A DNA stretch of 64,000 nt from the NCBI GenBank assembly GCA_000499405.2, contig HG738137.1, forward strand, positions 5,146,001 through 5,210,000, read 5' to 3'. Below are positions 11,975 to 24,863 of the stretch, one piece after another; the stretch's first letter is position 1; every line of letters starts with the position of its first letter. A program made the translations under genes and the position numbers. The notes under the pieces were generated by a model, which saw only the letters and a list, made by a program, of their open reading frames with translations, was not told the DNA's origin and did no database searches. The stretch is from Onchocerca volvulus. Its lineage: Eukaryota; Nematoda; Chromadorea; Rhabditida; Onchocercidae.

Positions 11975-13947
11975 TCATATAGAATACATGACAGTCGCAT
12001 CGTCTCTTTGTCTACTGCTACTGCTTACAGGTCGAAACTCTAACAATTCACGCCGTTTGGTATATAAACATATAGCAAAACCTATGCCAAATAGCTAGAA
12101 GTACAGAAATTAAAAATTTTAAAAGAAAGTAAAACTTCGTCACAGCTACTGTAATCTTGTCCTTTTCCTCCGAAATTATCTTTAACAATTTTGGAAAATC
12201 CGATGAAATGATAACAAAAGAAATGATTAAAAAATTCTGTCCAATCTGATTTCGATGGTTCACTTATCGAAATATAAAAGATTTACCCAAAAATTCGAGT
12301 ATATTCAATGAAAAAACTTGGAAAAATCATAAGAAAAATACCTGCACAACTGCAAATGCAAATGCAGTACCAGATATAATTAACAGTTGTTCCTCCATCG
12401 TTTTTATCAAATAATCCAAACAGCCCTGAAAAGTCTGTTAGAAAAATTTAGCAAAATTTAAGCAAGGGAAAATTCTAGCGAAGAAAGATACCTCCTGAAA
12501 AATTCAACAAGCACAAGTCACGTTGATTTTTTAATAAATGTTCTTAGCGTAATTGAACAAAGAATTAAGCAAACTTGATAGAGCATGAGTAACTGACAAT
12601 AACTGTGCAATAACTTACATTATAATAAATATTAGAGGGATGATCTCGACGTCCGCAGTTCGGTTTCTCTGAGCGACAGCAAAAATCCGGTACAGCCAAA
12701 TCAAAATGACGCTGCTTGAGCTCAGCTATGCTATTTACTTTTTGCCACCAAATAGAATTACGCCAGTCTTCAAAAGACCGAGAGCCACAACAATGACCCT
12801 AAGAAAACAAATGATAACAAGTGATATTATTTTCAAAAAAATGAAACGAAAATTTCCTTCAAATTTAATATCATACCATCTAGCAGTTTAAAATATGTGA
12901 ACACCATTTCACAGCACCTCAGGGACAGGAGCAAAAATAAAATTTTTTGCAAAAATTAGTAACATACACATTTAAGACAAAAAAAATCAAGTTCTAATAA
13001 GTTTATTCCGTTAACTTATTTCGCCCAAGCTTCACAGAATATATAAACTTATCTCAAGATTATTCTTAAGATACCTAAAATAAAAATATAATATACAGTG
13101 CTAATTCTGTTATCATTGTTGATCATGTATTAATATATGTTATTGTACCTGCTGATGTAAGTAATGGAGTGCTTCAGAAATATCATTACGCTCAGAATGA
13201 TCGCGAATAATTGACATAAGTAAAGTTGTTCCAAGATTATTTTTAAGGTGTTCAATATAAGCATATGTCATAATACAAAGCGCTAATTCCATCAACATTG
13301 TAAGTAATACCAAAATAGAATACTGAAATAAAACAGCTCAGCTATATTTAATTACAAGATGGTAGCCGCTTTATTTTAATTGCTTTATAAAAAGATAAAG
13401 ATGTACTGATAGGTAAAAAAACTAAGACGAACCAAGAGCTGTACATGATTCTCATGACTGACTGTGCCATAACAGTGAAAAAATCATGTCAACTGATACT
13501 TTAAGCAATATGTGAACTATATAAAATAGCACCAACCAATAACAACAGCAACTGTTTTCTTCTTGAAATAGCCCAACAACCTGATGAAGCTACAACAAAT
13601 ACAGCTAAACCAATAACGAAGCATAGAATGATGCTTTGCAGATACCTGCTGCTATAAAGTAACGATCCAACCATTGTATATTTCATGGAATAAGTCCATA
13701 TGGCTAGCCCGATAAATGCTACAGAACTGATCTACAAAAAAAAAAAATATCAATATTACAGTTTAAATTTAAATTTAAATTGAATTCTTGACATTTGTAT
13801 TTGAAATTCAAAAACTTTGAACTCTAGCTCTTTGAAATTTGAGAAAACTAACATAAAAAAGAAAATTGAAAAAATAAATGATTGTTTGAAGCAGTCGTAT
13901 ATCATAACAATTTTTCTCGTTATATGGCATTCGTCGTGTGCAGTCAT
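11975..13947 (-). CDS. Tetraspanin with peripherin-like large extracellular loop
   Basis: Six exons (minus): 13947-13849, 13731-13537, 13322-13149, 12798-12619, 12425-12342, 12094-11975; 283 aa, a normal tetraspanin length, every junction in phase 0. TM1 crosses the first intron, ending ISSVAFIGLAIWTY. TM2 is SIILCFVIGLAVFVV, TM3 is LLLLYSILVLLTMLMELAL and TM4 is QLLIISGTAFAFAVVQL. The large loop has the defining CCG followed by SRSFEDWRNSIWW, then VPDFCC, a single C and a GC before TM4, six cysteines in all. CCG-x3-F-x-DW and VPxxCC resemble the peripherin/ROM1 group. The short C-terminus ends MYSI. It should organise membrane microdomains with partner proteins; the partner is unknown. Exon 1 rests on fit of phase and TM1 and is less certain than the rest. 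Confidence 0.92.
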
Positions 13948-15557
13948 TTCTTCTAATCATTATCACTCAATTTATAACTGCAAAAATATCGAAAGATTAA
14001 GAAAAAACGAACAAATACAATGTGTTCATATAATATGTATATATTCATTGATAATATCCATAAAATATTATCTCGGATCTATTTTTTTAAACCTATTTTC
14101 TTACCTATCCTTAACTCTGAGTATATGCGATTTCTCAGTTACGCAGGCGAAATCTAAAATTTCTTGTTATTTCTATCACTTGCATTTGTTTTAGACTGAT
14201 AAGGAGAAAGGTAATATAGAACAGCCTACTACTACTATAAATTATTATCAATTCCTCTAGAAGATGAACGAAATGATCAACAAGCGCAAATCTATCCATT
14301 ATTGAGAAATTTATTGAACAGATAACATCTTCAATATTTACCAAGAACATGCAGACACATAGACACAGTACATCTTTCGTATCACAGATGTCTCATTTGT
14401 TCGAGAATGTCATCAGTAGAAATGTCTCCTACTATTATTTAGCAAAAGATGTATAGTTGCCTACTTCATCAGTATCTTTCCGGAAAACTCAACTGAAACG
14501 GAATACTGTTAAAAACTTTCATTTTCCCGAGCGATAATTAAAATAACTCGATGTTATTTCATTCCTAGACTATTACTAAGTAAACTCCGAAGATAAATTA
14601 TATAAATAATTAAAAAATGACTACTTAAATGATCCAACAACTGTATTGCATTTCGCACTTCTAATTACATCAGTAACTACTGTTTCAGTTTCAACTCATC
14701 ATCATAATATGAAAAGTAAGCGCTTTTGGAATAGAAATTATCTAAAGACGTGACAGATGTGGACGAGAATCCCCATAAATACATGTATACTTTCTTATTC
14801 ATAACCAATAAAGATATATATCCTTATTTTAACAGCCGCTTTTGCAGTATTTCCAGCAGATTTATGTAAAATTAACAGACTTCAGATCGAATCCTTATTC
14901 CACCTTTAACATGAGTACCACCGATACGTTTCCCACTAAAATATAATAAATTTCAAAAACAAATAATTTTTTAGTTGAGCAATTCAATAAACTGCAGAAT
15001 TAAATCTCTCCTTCAACTGCGAATATCTATAAATAAATCTTCATAAAAGATGACTTCTTCTAAATTCTTTATTGCTACTGAACCAAATATTAATATGAAC
15101 TCTTTCGTCATTAAAAAATCTCATAAACTAGATGGAACTTTGTTCAAAAAACTATGGAGAGTAAAACCTGCATTTCAATCTGAAATAAAAATTCATCCAA
15201 TGTTTAATGCCCATAAAAATAAATCCGCCAGATTAATAATTTTACAGGACTGAAAAGAAACTATCAGCATCAACGATTGTTTTGTGACTAAATTTAAATT
15301 CTTTCTTTAAACTGTCAGAAGAATTAAGAATTAAGAACTGCATTTATCAATTATACACGAAATTAGTAAGAAAAACCAGAAGAGTATAATTAAATCACAG
15401 CAAATAGAATGACTCAAGAAGTAAAAATTAACAGCGACGATTTTCAGTATTGTTGCCGAACTCCACACCGATTTCATTCACTAAAACATCTAGCATCCTA
15501 ATTAAAATTGTATCTTTTAATGCATTCAATATCTACTCAGAAATCAAATACACTTTA
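13948..15557. other. Intergenic between tetraspanin and GUF1, nothing supported
   Basis: AT-rich, with short frames only. A minus-strand stretch at about 14882-14945 reads as a plausible C-terminal tail after a TTTTAG site, but no partner exon was found. Confidence 0.55.
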
Positions 15558-15559
15558 TT
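15554..15559 (-). terminator. AATAAA overlapping the GUF1 stop codon
   Basis: The minus strand reads AGATAATAAAG at the stop, so a canonical polyadenylation hexamer starts inside the TAA. Whether it is used is unknown. Confidence 0.4.
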
Positions 15560-18500
15560 ATCTCCGCAGTACACTGATGAATGCCTCTTTAGGGATTTGT
15601 ACTTGGCCCATCTGCTTCATCCGTTCTTTTCCTTTTTTCTGTTCTGATAGCTTTTTGCAGAAGCGTTCCCACCCACCGCCTATAATTACAGATAAATAAT
15701 GTATTTTTATGTGAAGAAATGGAAATATTATCGAGTAAAAAAATAAACAAACTTGAAAAATGAAATCACAAGGAAATAAGAAATGAAAATTCAGAAAGAA
15801 CCATAAATAAAATTCAAAAATGAATTTGATTTTAAATAACTCTTAAGATCAAAACATAATCCCAATAAAAGATTGAAATGATTAAAATAAAAAAAAAAAT
15901 ATTTAAATGATATTACAGTAATTAAATTAAGAGCTAAATAGTTTGCAAATAAATAAAAAAATGAAGATATAATGGGAGTGCAAAATATAATTCAGTAGAA
16001 TTTTAGAAAAACTTTTGCAAACAGCTTTTCATTAGTTGGTAAAAGTGGAAGAGCGACTACTGAATCATAACAAAAAAGATATCAAACCTCCAAAATTGCC
16101 TTTTAATCGACCCGTAAAATCTTTCTTGATTGGTGCAATAACTGTTTGTACCAGCGCTTTTTTTGTATGCCCAAGAGTAGCCTTAATTCGTACTTCATAT
16201 TGTTGACGAGGTATCTCCTATAAAATTTTCTAAATAATGCTTCCAGCTGGTGGTCTTCTGAAAAATTGTAAAATAAAGTTGGAGATAAAAAAAAATCTTT
16301 AAAAATTTTATGAAAACCGACCTCTCTCAATTTCTTCACGATTTCTTTAGCTCTTGCTTCCACTTGATTTGAAGGCATTATCTCTGAGAATTCATAAATA
16401 GGACGATCGTTGATATGTATCATAAGTAATTCAATTTTCGCTGGTTGAAAATCGTCCCACTGATAATTATACGTCACATAACCGCTAAAATGAATAAATA
16501 GAAGCTTCCTGTCACCCAAAACTTTACTTAAAAAAAAATCTGGAACAGTGAAGTAATAATGTCAATCACAGGTATAATATAACAATCTTTTATAAGAAAT
16601 ACCAACTTAGTAAACGGAAAAAGTAAAAAAAGAACCAAAATTAGCAAACCTCGTAATCCTTTTCAATCTCTCGAAAAAGTCTACACAAACTTCAGCAAAA
16701 GGTAATCTCCATTGCTGCATTGTATAATCCGTATCCAGTTCATTATTCTCAACTAAATGAAAGAATAAAGTTCGGTATTTTCAGTCTTATAAAATTCGAA
16801 CTAGTCTTCTATAAAAGATATGTTATCTTTGGATGTAAAACAACATAAGTATGCAGATTATCCATAAACTCAATAAAGCAGTTGCAATATGTATAAACGA
16901 TACGTTGTTCTCCACGAGCAGTAACACATAATTTTTGCACATGATCGCAGTATGTATTGGATAATAAAAGTGTTAATTTTATCATCGGTTCTAAGAAATG
17001 ATCAACGTCGCTAGGACAAGCCGGGAAATCACTAGCATCCAAAAGACGAATAACACGTTGGCCATTATATCTACAAAAGAAATCAAAAGGGAATATATGA
17101 AAAATGATGTTCACTTCAAAATCAAGAGTAGAACTTAAGATCTCGTTAGAGATGATCAGGAAAAAAAAAATCAAAAATGATTACCAAATTGATAGAAAAA
17201 ATGCAATGAATAAATCTGAGACTCGACGAAATACCTTTTCTTGATAATAGTCGGATTGTCTTTGATGACAGCACGATATTCAACACTAGGTGCAGTTATA
17301 GTAATATTGGCATCATATTCTTGTTCTAACCTGGCACAAAAAACCTGTAAAACAGATTTTAAATTTGGAGATTTTACATATTTACTAGTGAGATAAAGAA
17401 AATATAAGTAAATTTATTACTTATTAAAAAAACTTATTACTTTTTTATCTGCTTTTTAATAAATTTAATAAGCGCAATAATTACCTCCATATGTAGAAGT
17501 CCTGAAAAACCAATTTTGAAACCATTACCCAATGCAGTGCTACTATCATGTTGTATTTGTGCCGATGAATCGTTTAAGGCCAATTTGTGCAGCGCAATAC
17601 GCAAGGCATTATATTCATTCACATCTGTTGGGTAAATGCTAGCGTAAATGTACGGTGCACTGGGCTACAAATCATCAACATTCATATTTCTTTTTCCTTT
17701 TTTTTTCTTTTTGAAGATTTTTACAGAGATAAATTTGCTTCCTTTCACGTTAACTAATTACTCAGCAACACAGATATCAAAAATATGTAAACATGCTAAT
17801 TTTTTCACTAACCACATTTCAAATTCGAACCGTGAATAGTGGCATGGGTTGTATCATATTGCGTGCACTATTTACATCGTATAGCGTTTCTCCAACAACA
17901 GCATCCTGCACTGATTTCATCGTTGTTAACAGGTAACCCATTTGACCAGCATATAAACACTACAACAATTTTTTGCGACAAAAAATGAAGAATTAATGGA
18001 AACAAATCATTTGAAACATGAACAAACCTGAACTTCATGCATATTGGGATTCATAATTCCTACTGCCAATACTTCGTATTCGCAGTCACTGTGATAAGTT
18101 CGTACCTTCTGTCCTTTCGAAATCTTACCATCATGCATAACAATGCAAACTACTGGACCACGATGAGTCTCATACCAGGAATCGAAGATATGTGCACGAA
18201 AAGGTAAATGCAATTCAACTTTAGGTGGTGGTAACCTACAGAAAAATGAAGATGAAAAAGAGAAGGAAAAAACTGTAAATGAATCAGAATAAATGTTAAG
18301 GCTACGAAAAAGATATGTTTGGAAATCACGGAAAAATTCATCCTTAGTATAAAAATAATAGAACACTTTAACTATATTAACCTTTCAATAATAGCATCCA
18401 AGACATTGTCAATGCCAATATCATTCTTAGCAGAAATAAGAAGTATGTCCGATGGCAAAAAATCGAATAACTTTTCCATTTGTGATATTACCTGTAAATG

Positions 18501-19992
18501 TTCGAAAATGAAAAAGCATTTAAACAGACTGAAGGCTCAAGCAGAGATAAAAGTATTGTGATAAGGATAGAAATTTCTCTGCTTCTTGAATAAATCTAAT
18601 TTTTCAAATTTATCGAGAAAAAAATAAAAATTAATCAATCTGAAGAAAGAACAAAAAAAAAAGAACTGCAACTTAGACGAACTCGTGGGACATTAGCACT
18701 CTTGAGATCAATTTTATTGATAATTGGAATAATTGTTAAACCAGCTTCAAATGCTAACCAAAAATTAGCCACCGTTTGCGCCTCTACACCCTGTAAGTCA
18801 GCAACATATTCTATATTTGGTCGGGAAAATTTTATAAACCAGACGGAAAGAACTGCTTTCAATTAAAATCATCAGAATTTTACAACCTGATTAGCGGCAA
18901 CAAGAAGCAGAATTCCATTGGTAGCAGCAAGAGATCGAGAAACTTCAAAACTGAAGTCTGCATGACCAGGAGTGTCGGTTAAATTCAACATGTAATCCTG
19001 CGAAATATTATATATCATTTTGCTCCAATTATTTATATATAAATTATGATATTTTTCAAATCTCGCTTGTATTTGTCTTCTGACTCACTCTTTTTAAAAA
19101 TCCTGCTATTAAAAATCAATAAAACTATCCTAGTAAATATAGGCTTCAAATGAAAACGAACTATACTGTGTATCTGCACATCATCTATCATACAATCCTT
19201 TCATTTTTTCTATCTGATAACTACTTCTTTGAATTATTTAATGAATTATTCGCGAAATTTCCATCAGTTTTTCAGTGTGCGCAAAAACCATGTAATATAT
19301 GATCAAAGTACCTTATGAAACATAGTACATGACTGCGCTTTCACCGTTATACCACGTTCTCGTTCCACCTACAAGAAATGCGCTTAATAATAATGAAATC
19401 TGACTTAAATATTCAATAAACAACAGAAATATCTATAGACGATCATTACTCGGAACACAAAATAAACTAGTAGTAAAAGACACCTGTAATTTGTCAAGCA
19501 TTTGGCTGTCATGAGTACTTTTATCAACGATGCCTGTTAACTCGAGAAGTCGATCTGCCAAAGTGCTTTTGCCATGATCCACATGGGCCAAAATACCGAA
19601 ATTACGTATTTTCTCTTCAAAAATTAGGAATAAATTCAATAAATTCATGCAATAACAAATTCTTAATAATGAACACAAATTGCTGACAAAATACTACTTA
19701 TCAATATAACTATAACAGAAATATTAGGCAGTTATTCGTTCATTTGATAAACTATTTATATTGATAAAGATACAAACTTTATCATGCTATCATCCAAAAA
19801 AAGGTAAGAAGAAGATCAACAAGGAATAATACCTGGTGGGTAGGCTATTAAATCGATCACTTTCTTTCGATTTGTTTTAATCAGTTTTTCAGCCGAGGAT
19901 GATGAAAAATATCTTCTTCCTATAATCAACATAGTGCCATTGTAATTTATATTCATTAATGCAGTGGTTCGCATAGTCGCCATTGTTAACAT
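15558..19992 (-). CDS. guf1: GUF1, mitochondrial translation factor (LepA/EF4 GTPase)
   Basis: Fifteen exons (minus): 19992-19833, 19614-19484, 19368-19312, 18997-18887, 18790-18683, 18491-18382, 18235-18028, 17959-17831, 17664-17485, 17344-17235, 17070-16904, 16752-16650, 16484-16322, 16217-16088, 15679-15558; 662 aa, close to the family size. All five GTPase motifs are present: AHVDHGKST (about residue 62), RGIT, DTPGH, NKID (about 178) and SAK (about 209). The elongation-factor beta-barrel, domain III and the LepA-type segment ([14 protein letters not shown], then SGYVTYNYQ) follow. The N-terminus is basic and serine-rich with RRYFSSSS, a likely mitochondrial presequence. The factor promotes ribosome back-translocation or initiation in mitochondria. 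The last ~60 residues differ from the usual LepA tail ([18 protein letters not shown]) but end normally with IPKEAFI. A second in-frame ATG three codons in could also start. Confidence 0.97.
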
Positions 19993-21658
19993 GACTATCT
20001 TTCATTTGAAAATACTTATCTTTAATTCGATGATCTGAAATTCTTAATCGGCTAAAGCATTCATTATATTACACTGAATGAGTCGAAAATAGATAGGATA
20101 AGTTGACAGCGCACATTTAGCAAGTAATAAGCAGAAACATTGCTTTCCACATTGTTTCTCATCTCTTAGATGAGCAACTTGGTACTGGTATGTTAACATG
20201 TTTCTCTCCTTGCTGCTTTCCATCATGGATCATTAGAATGCATTCAGACTTTGCTATTGTGGCAGCTAATCTCTTCTTTTCTCCCAAATGTGTCATGTGA
20301 TAACAATGATAAAGACCACGACACATAATTTGAATGTTATTGTAAAAAAAGACATCTGATCCTCGATCTCCGGTGATTTTCTCTCTCATCCATTTAATAA
20401 CACCTGTTCTTCACATAAGTGCCCAACAGAATCTAAGTTCAAAAATAATACAGCCCACAACTTGGGTCAGTGCGAGAATCACAAGATTCACACGTGTGTC
20501 GATTCTTAGCGATACGGTTGGCAACGTGTATGTGACAGTGATGACTTGCACGCGCGTGAGTACTTTACGCTGGACACAATTTGTTACAGCCCTTGTAGAT
20601 ATATTGCTTCTTAGATGTATTTCTCCATCTACTATATTATTCTTCAAATTTATCTCTTTCATATCGTTCTAGCTTATCTTTAGGTGAGAAAATTTTGAAG
20701 AAAATTCCACTGCTTTACGAATTTGTAAGTGATATTTCCTTTAGAGTTCTGCAGATAAACAATCTTTTGATCATAATAAGTTCGTTATGTCTTCAGTGCT
20801 TTTCGAACTATTGGTATGACGCTGCATCACTCGCATTCCACAATACTCTTGTGAGTGACTTCGAACGATGTTACTCATTAATATAGAGCGGATAAAGCTT
20901 GCAGTATATTTTTCCCACTTTGCCTTAGTATCATGCTGTTTTCTCATATTCTTCAAAAATAACTTCTTCATTTCTCACTTGTGAAATGAAACAATATCAA
21001 CAACTTTTTGTGACAATTTTTATTTTCACCAGTACTTTCTTCATTTTTTACGCTTCATATGTGGCTGCAAATGTTCGGAAGTAACAGAATATGAAGAAAA
21101 ATTTCAAATTAGATTTCAAAATCAATTCCTAAAAATTCGTTTTATCGACAAATAGACAGAACTAACACAGATAAAAGACTAATCGCTCATCATTGAACAT
21201 AAAAGGTTCAGTTTTTAAGCAGTACCAGTAGGTAAGAAGTGAAATTGGGAATCCTTTTAAAATTGTTTTTAAATGAGAATACAGTATAATTAATGCTAAA
21301 AAAATAGCAATTAATTGATTTCTTCAATTTATAATCTCTTGTAAGATAGCCCAAAAAATATGATATTCTATTACAAATGGGATAACAAAGAACCTGACAT
21401 GTCTGTATGGCTTCGAAGAGAACATGATTTAGATCTTTCTGATGCCTGAGTTAGTAATCTCGAATTAGTGCTACCACTGTGCGAATCATTTAACTTAAAA
21501 GGAATTATTTTTCAATAAAGAACTGACAATAAATTTAACAAACAAGGAATAAATTAATGATGAGTTAACTATTGATCGAAACTTTTTAATTATTCAGTGA
21601 GAAGAGAAATTTCTAAATTTTGAAGAAACGAAAAAATTCTTATTGTGTTTTTGAATCA
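19993..21658. other. Intergenic, upstream of GUF1; nothing supported
   Basis: Frames of 60-99 codons occur on both strands around 20.04-20.97 kb but overlap each other, lack family resemblance and lack matching splice partners. The GUF1 promoter presumably lies near its left end, but I see no defined motif. Confidence 0.55.
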
Positions 21659-23226
21659 CTAAACTGAAAGATGCTTGCAGAAATTACTAACAAAACTGCC
21701 AAATATGTGCCCACTGTCTGGATTTGGAGGTGCATTTGCCAATAATTTTTTTGCGAAAGACGAAAGGTGATGAATCGTTTCTGGAAAGCGATATTTAGGC
21801 GGCAAATTATCGATAATCATTGCTATCTAAAATTTATTTCATTTATTTGCCAATTTGTTTTTTTTTTTTGAATCGTATATTTTTAAACATTAAATTATTA
21901 TTCAACGGATTTATTTGGAGGCATCAACCATCCTATTATAATCATTACCTGTTTTACGTTTACTTCCAAATGATGATCTCGAACATCCGCAATAATTAGT
22001 TCAATAATAATTTCGAGATTTTTCGCTATTTCATATACTACTGTTCTATAAATAAAATAAAAAATAAGTACAGGAAACTAAAAAAGAAGTAAAAGCCAGG
22101 TCTTTTTATAAATTGAGATTGAAGTTTATTATTAAGGAGCTTTCTCTATACTGAATCAGACAATATTAGCTTATTTTGAGATTATGTAATTGACTGTGCA
22201 TGACAGACAATTAATTTTGTTAAATACTTAAATTCAAGGACTTTGGTTGAATTTTGGAATCTGAATTTGATTTCCAAAGTATAAGAGGCTAACCTGAAAT
22301 GGTTAATTTGTCCCTCAAGTTTTTTTATATAGTCTCTCGTAATTACTCCCTTATCCAATGGTTTATTGATAATCGTAATGTCTCTTGTATTAATGTCTGG
22401 TCGAATATATTTGCTATATTCCGGCTGCAAAACATAGAAAAAGAGAATCACTGCATGCAACATTTGTCTTTTCTGAGACAATGAATATAAAAAAATCTAA
22501 ATGAAATTTGCTGATGAGTTCATTTTAAAGCGAAGTTGAAAATATAAAAATTGCAGACATATACATGATTTTTGACAATTAAATCGGAGAAAACCTGGAT
22601 TTTCAAGATGATCCAAATTTCAAATTAGTAATATCTGACTTACCTTAATTTTTTGGATTTCTTGTCGCGGCACTTGTTGAACAGCAAATAATTCGGTTAT
22701 TATATAAGCCATTTCAAAATTTGTAAGAGCACTAGTCAATAAATTTTTTAATCGACTCTTATATACATTCATATTCGTTTTATTATTTTCAAACCATCTA
22801 TAAAGTACAATTATACTATTTGCTTGCTTAGTTTAATTTTTTTTATCTAGTATTTTTAGTGGAAATCCAATAAAGTTTCAGTCAAAAATACCGTCCAACA
22901 GAAAAAAAAATCACTTATGACACAAAAATAACTCTTTTGCTTATACTACATAATTTTCTGCTTTCGAAGCAATCAGTTAATCCTAACATCTTCAAAAAAG
23001 AATGGGAGGGATATTATTTTTAAATATATTTCCTTGTCTTAAATCATTTTCATGAAGAAAAAAGGATTTTGTCTTTTTCCAAAAAAGAAACAGACTTATC
23101 CAAGCTTGCTTGTATATCCAGTAACTCTTGCATTGCCTCTAGGACTGTCTTCAACCGATATAATGCACAACAGTCAGCTAATGAAACTGTTTTTTCACGA
23201 GTTACTGGCCGGTAGCTTTGTGCCAT
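21659..23226 (-). CDS. Uncharacterised helical protein, 226 aa
   Basis: Five exons (minus): 23226-23096, 22797-22644, 22424-22294, 22045-21949, 21826-21659, with consistent phases from ATG to TAG. I do not recognise the family. The sequence is predicted largely helical and charged: the start region includes SLADCCALYRLKTVLEAMQ, the middle YIKKLEGQINHF, and the end a proline-rich APPNPDSGHIF followed by a short tail. Segments faintly recall the helical lever region of MutS proteins, but no ATPase motif (GPNxxGKS) is present here or nearby, so I do not make that call. It lies 325 bp downstream of the next gene (stop 23552) on the same strand, close enough for a possible nematode operon pair. 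The model is better supported than the function. Confidence 0.7.
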
Positions 23227-23551
23227 TTCCCCATCATTTCGTTGCAGTATTTTTAACGCTTCTCAAATTCAATTCTTATGTATCTCTTAGGTGATTATGA
23301 CGACAAAAATTTTAACAGTTTCACACAGAATTTGTCATCATTTCTGAGTCAACAATTCTCCATCGGCTAATGTATGGGATGCAAACATATTTGAATTTTT
23401 ATATAAGTATTTGCCAATATACAAAAATTATATTTGAATAATTCACAAACTTGTATTTAATAATACACTTTTTGAAAACTTTTAAATTCAAATTATTTCA
23501 AGCTATTAAAAAAATGCATTAAAAGGTAAAGCTATTTTACGCAAATATAAC

Positions 23552-24863
23552 TTATGCACGCTGTAGTTTTTCGGAAACTTTATCCATGCTAAAGATGCGT
23601 CCATCCCCAACACCAGCAACCTTATTTGCTCCACGCGCCGAATCACTGCTTGAATGTTCCATCGACTTGCTTACAGATTCTATAATAAATAATACAAAAT
23701 ATCATCGACAAATTGTAATTGTAAAAAAGTTTGTACAGAAGAATTAAGTATGGATGAAAAAAAAAAAAAAAAAACAAAAACAAAAATGAATATGCCTTCT
23801 TCAGCAGCTAAAAACAATCTAAAAAATAGTTAAAGAGTAAAAGAATAAGAAGTGAACAAAACGCATATTCATTCTTCAGACTGAGAGCAGTTGAGAAAAA
23901 CTTAAATATAAAGAATATTTTAAATCACCAGACTTTTAAATCTGTTGTAAATGCAGTGAAAACTATAAGTTTGTAAAGTTGAAGTTATTTACCAACTACT
24001 CGCTTTTTTCCGCTGCATAGTTCATCCAGTGGATTAAGGTATATTATGCGTATCTCTTTGATGTATTTTCTTGTCATCCATTCCTGAATATCACGTTTCA
24101 CACAAGTGAATAATATAAGTAATGTAGAAGCGATGAAAATATAATATTCATTGCACTTATTTCTACGTCATACAAACATCTTGGCTTTCTGCATTGCACG
24201 AAGAGTTTGAAGTCATCATAATTAGTCATCAAAATGCGAATTCATTCTCATTTTTTCCTTTTTCATAATTTTTCCTACATATCAACTATTTAAAGATCGA
24301 ATTCACCGTAATACGACCAATTATCGCCAATCATCATTTACTAATTATATTTTATACGGTAAGAAAAATTATAATCATCGGTCAATCCATTTCCATATTT
24401 CCAAACAGCACGGGAACATACTCATAATCAGATAAGTAACTATGCTTATGAGAACGTTTAAAAATCATTGTGGCGGAATACAATTAGACTCCAAGCAGCG
24501 AATTCCAAAAAAAGTCATAAAACTATTAATTTTTTGCTTCTGTTTCGCTTCCGATCAATTCTCGGTCAATGAAATTTAATAAAAATATAAGCAAGATTCG
24601 GATCGTTCTACTCTGAGACGTTTTATAATTATAAGATTAAAAAGCACTTCCAAAATATTTACATTAGCAGATAGAAATTAATTCGATAAATATGAGATGA
24701 TAAAGTAGAAAGAACACAACGGCGATACCTGACAACGTAGGAAAAAGATAGCAGCCTCTACTTTCTCTCTGTCGTCGTCAAGATTTGAATTTGTCGTAGA
24801 TTTCACTTGCATATGTGTGGACTTCGCTGTTTTTGGATGGTTTCTTTTACTGGAACGTGGCAT
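23552..24863 (-). CDS. Uncharacterised small basic protein, 117 aa
   Basis: Three exons (minus): 24863-24729, 24083-23993, 23679-23552, phases consistent, ATG to TAA. The N-terminal 30 residues are basic (MPRSSKRNHPKTAKS). A helical central part (EKVEAAIFFLRCQEWMTRKY) spans the first intron, followed by IIYLNPLDEL and a serine-rich, then amphipathic C-terminus ending MDKVSEKLQRA. No family recognised; the composition suggests a nucleic-acid-binding or nuclear protein, which is only inference. A GTTGCAG immediately precedes the ATG and could be a spliced-leader acceptor. It is head-to-head with lst-2, 1.8 kb apart, and just upstream of another small gene on the same strand. Confidence 0.7.

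Noticed and set aside
14882..14945. Minus-strand tail after a TTTTAG site (KRIGGTHVKGGIRIRSE, then stop)
   Set aside because: No upstream exon with matching phase was found, and GUF1 already has its complete C-terminus at 15558.
16809..16903. Extended reading of GUF1 exon 11 past 16904
   Set aside because: Ending at GAACAAC|GTATCG gives exactly the human spacing (24 residues) between the LC and P(F/L)xE(V/I) landmarks; reading on inserts about 18 unmatched residues.
21659..23226. Calling the 226-aa protein a MutS homologue
   Set aside because: Only a loose helical resemblance; no Walker motifs or other MutS signatures anywhere near.
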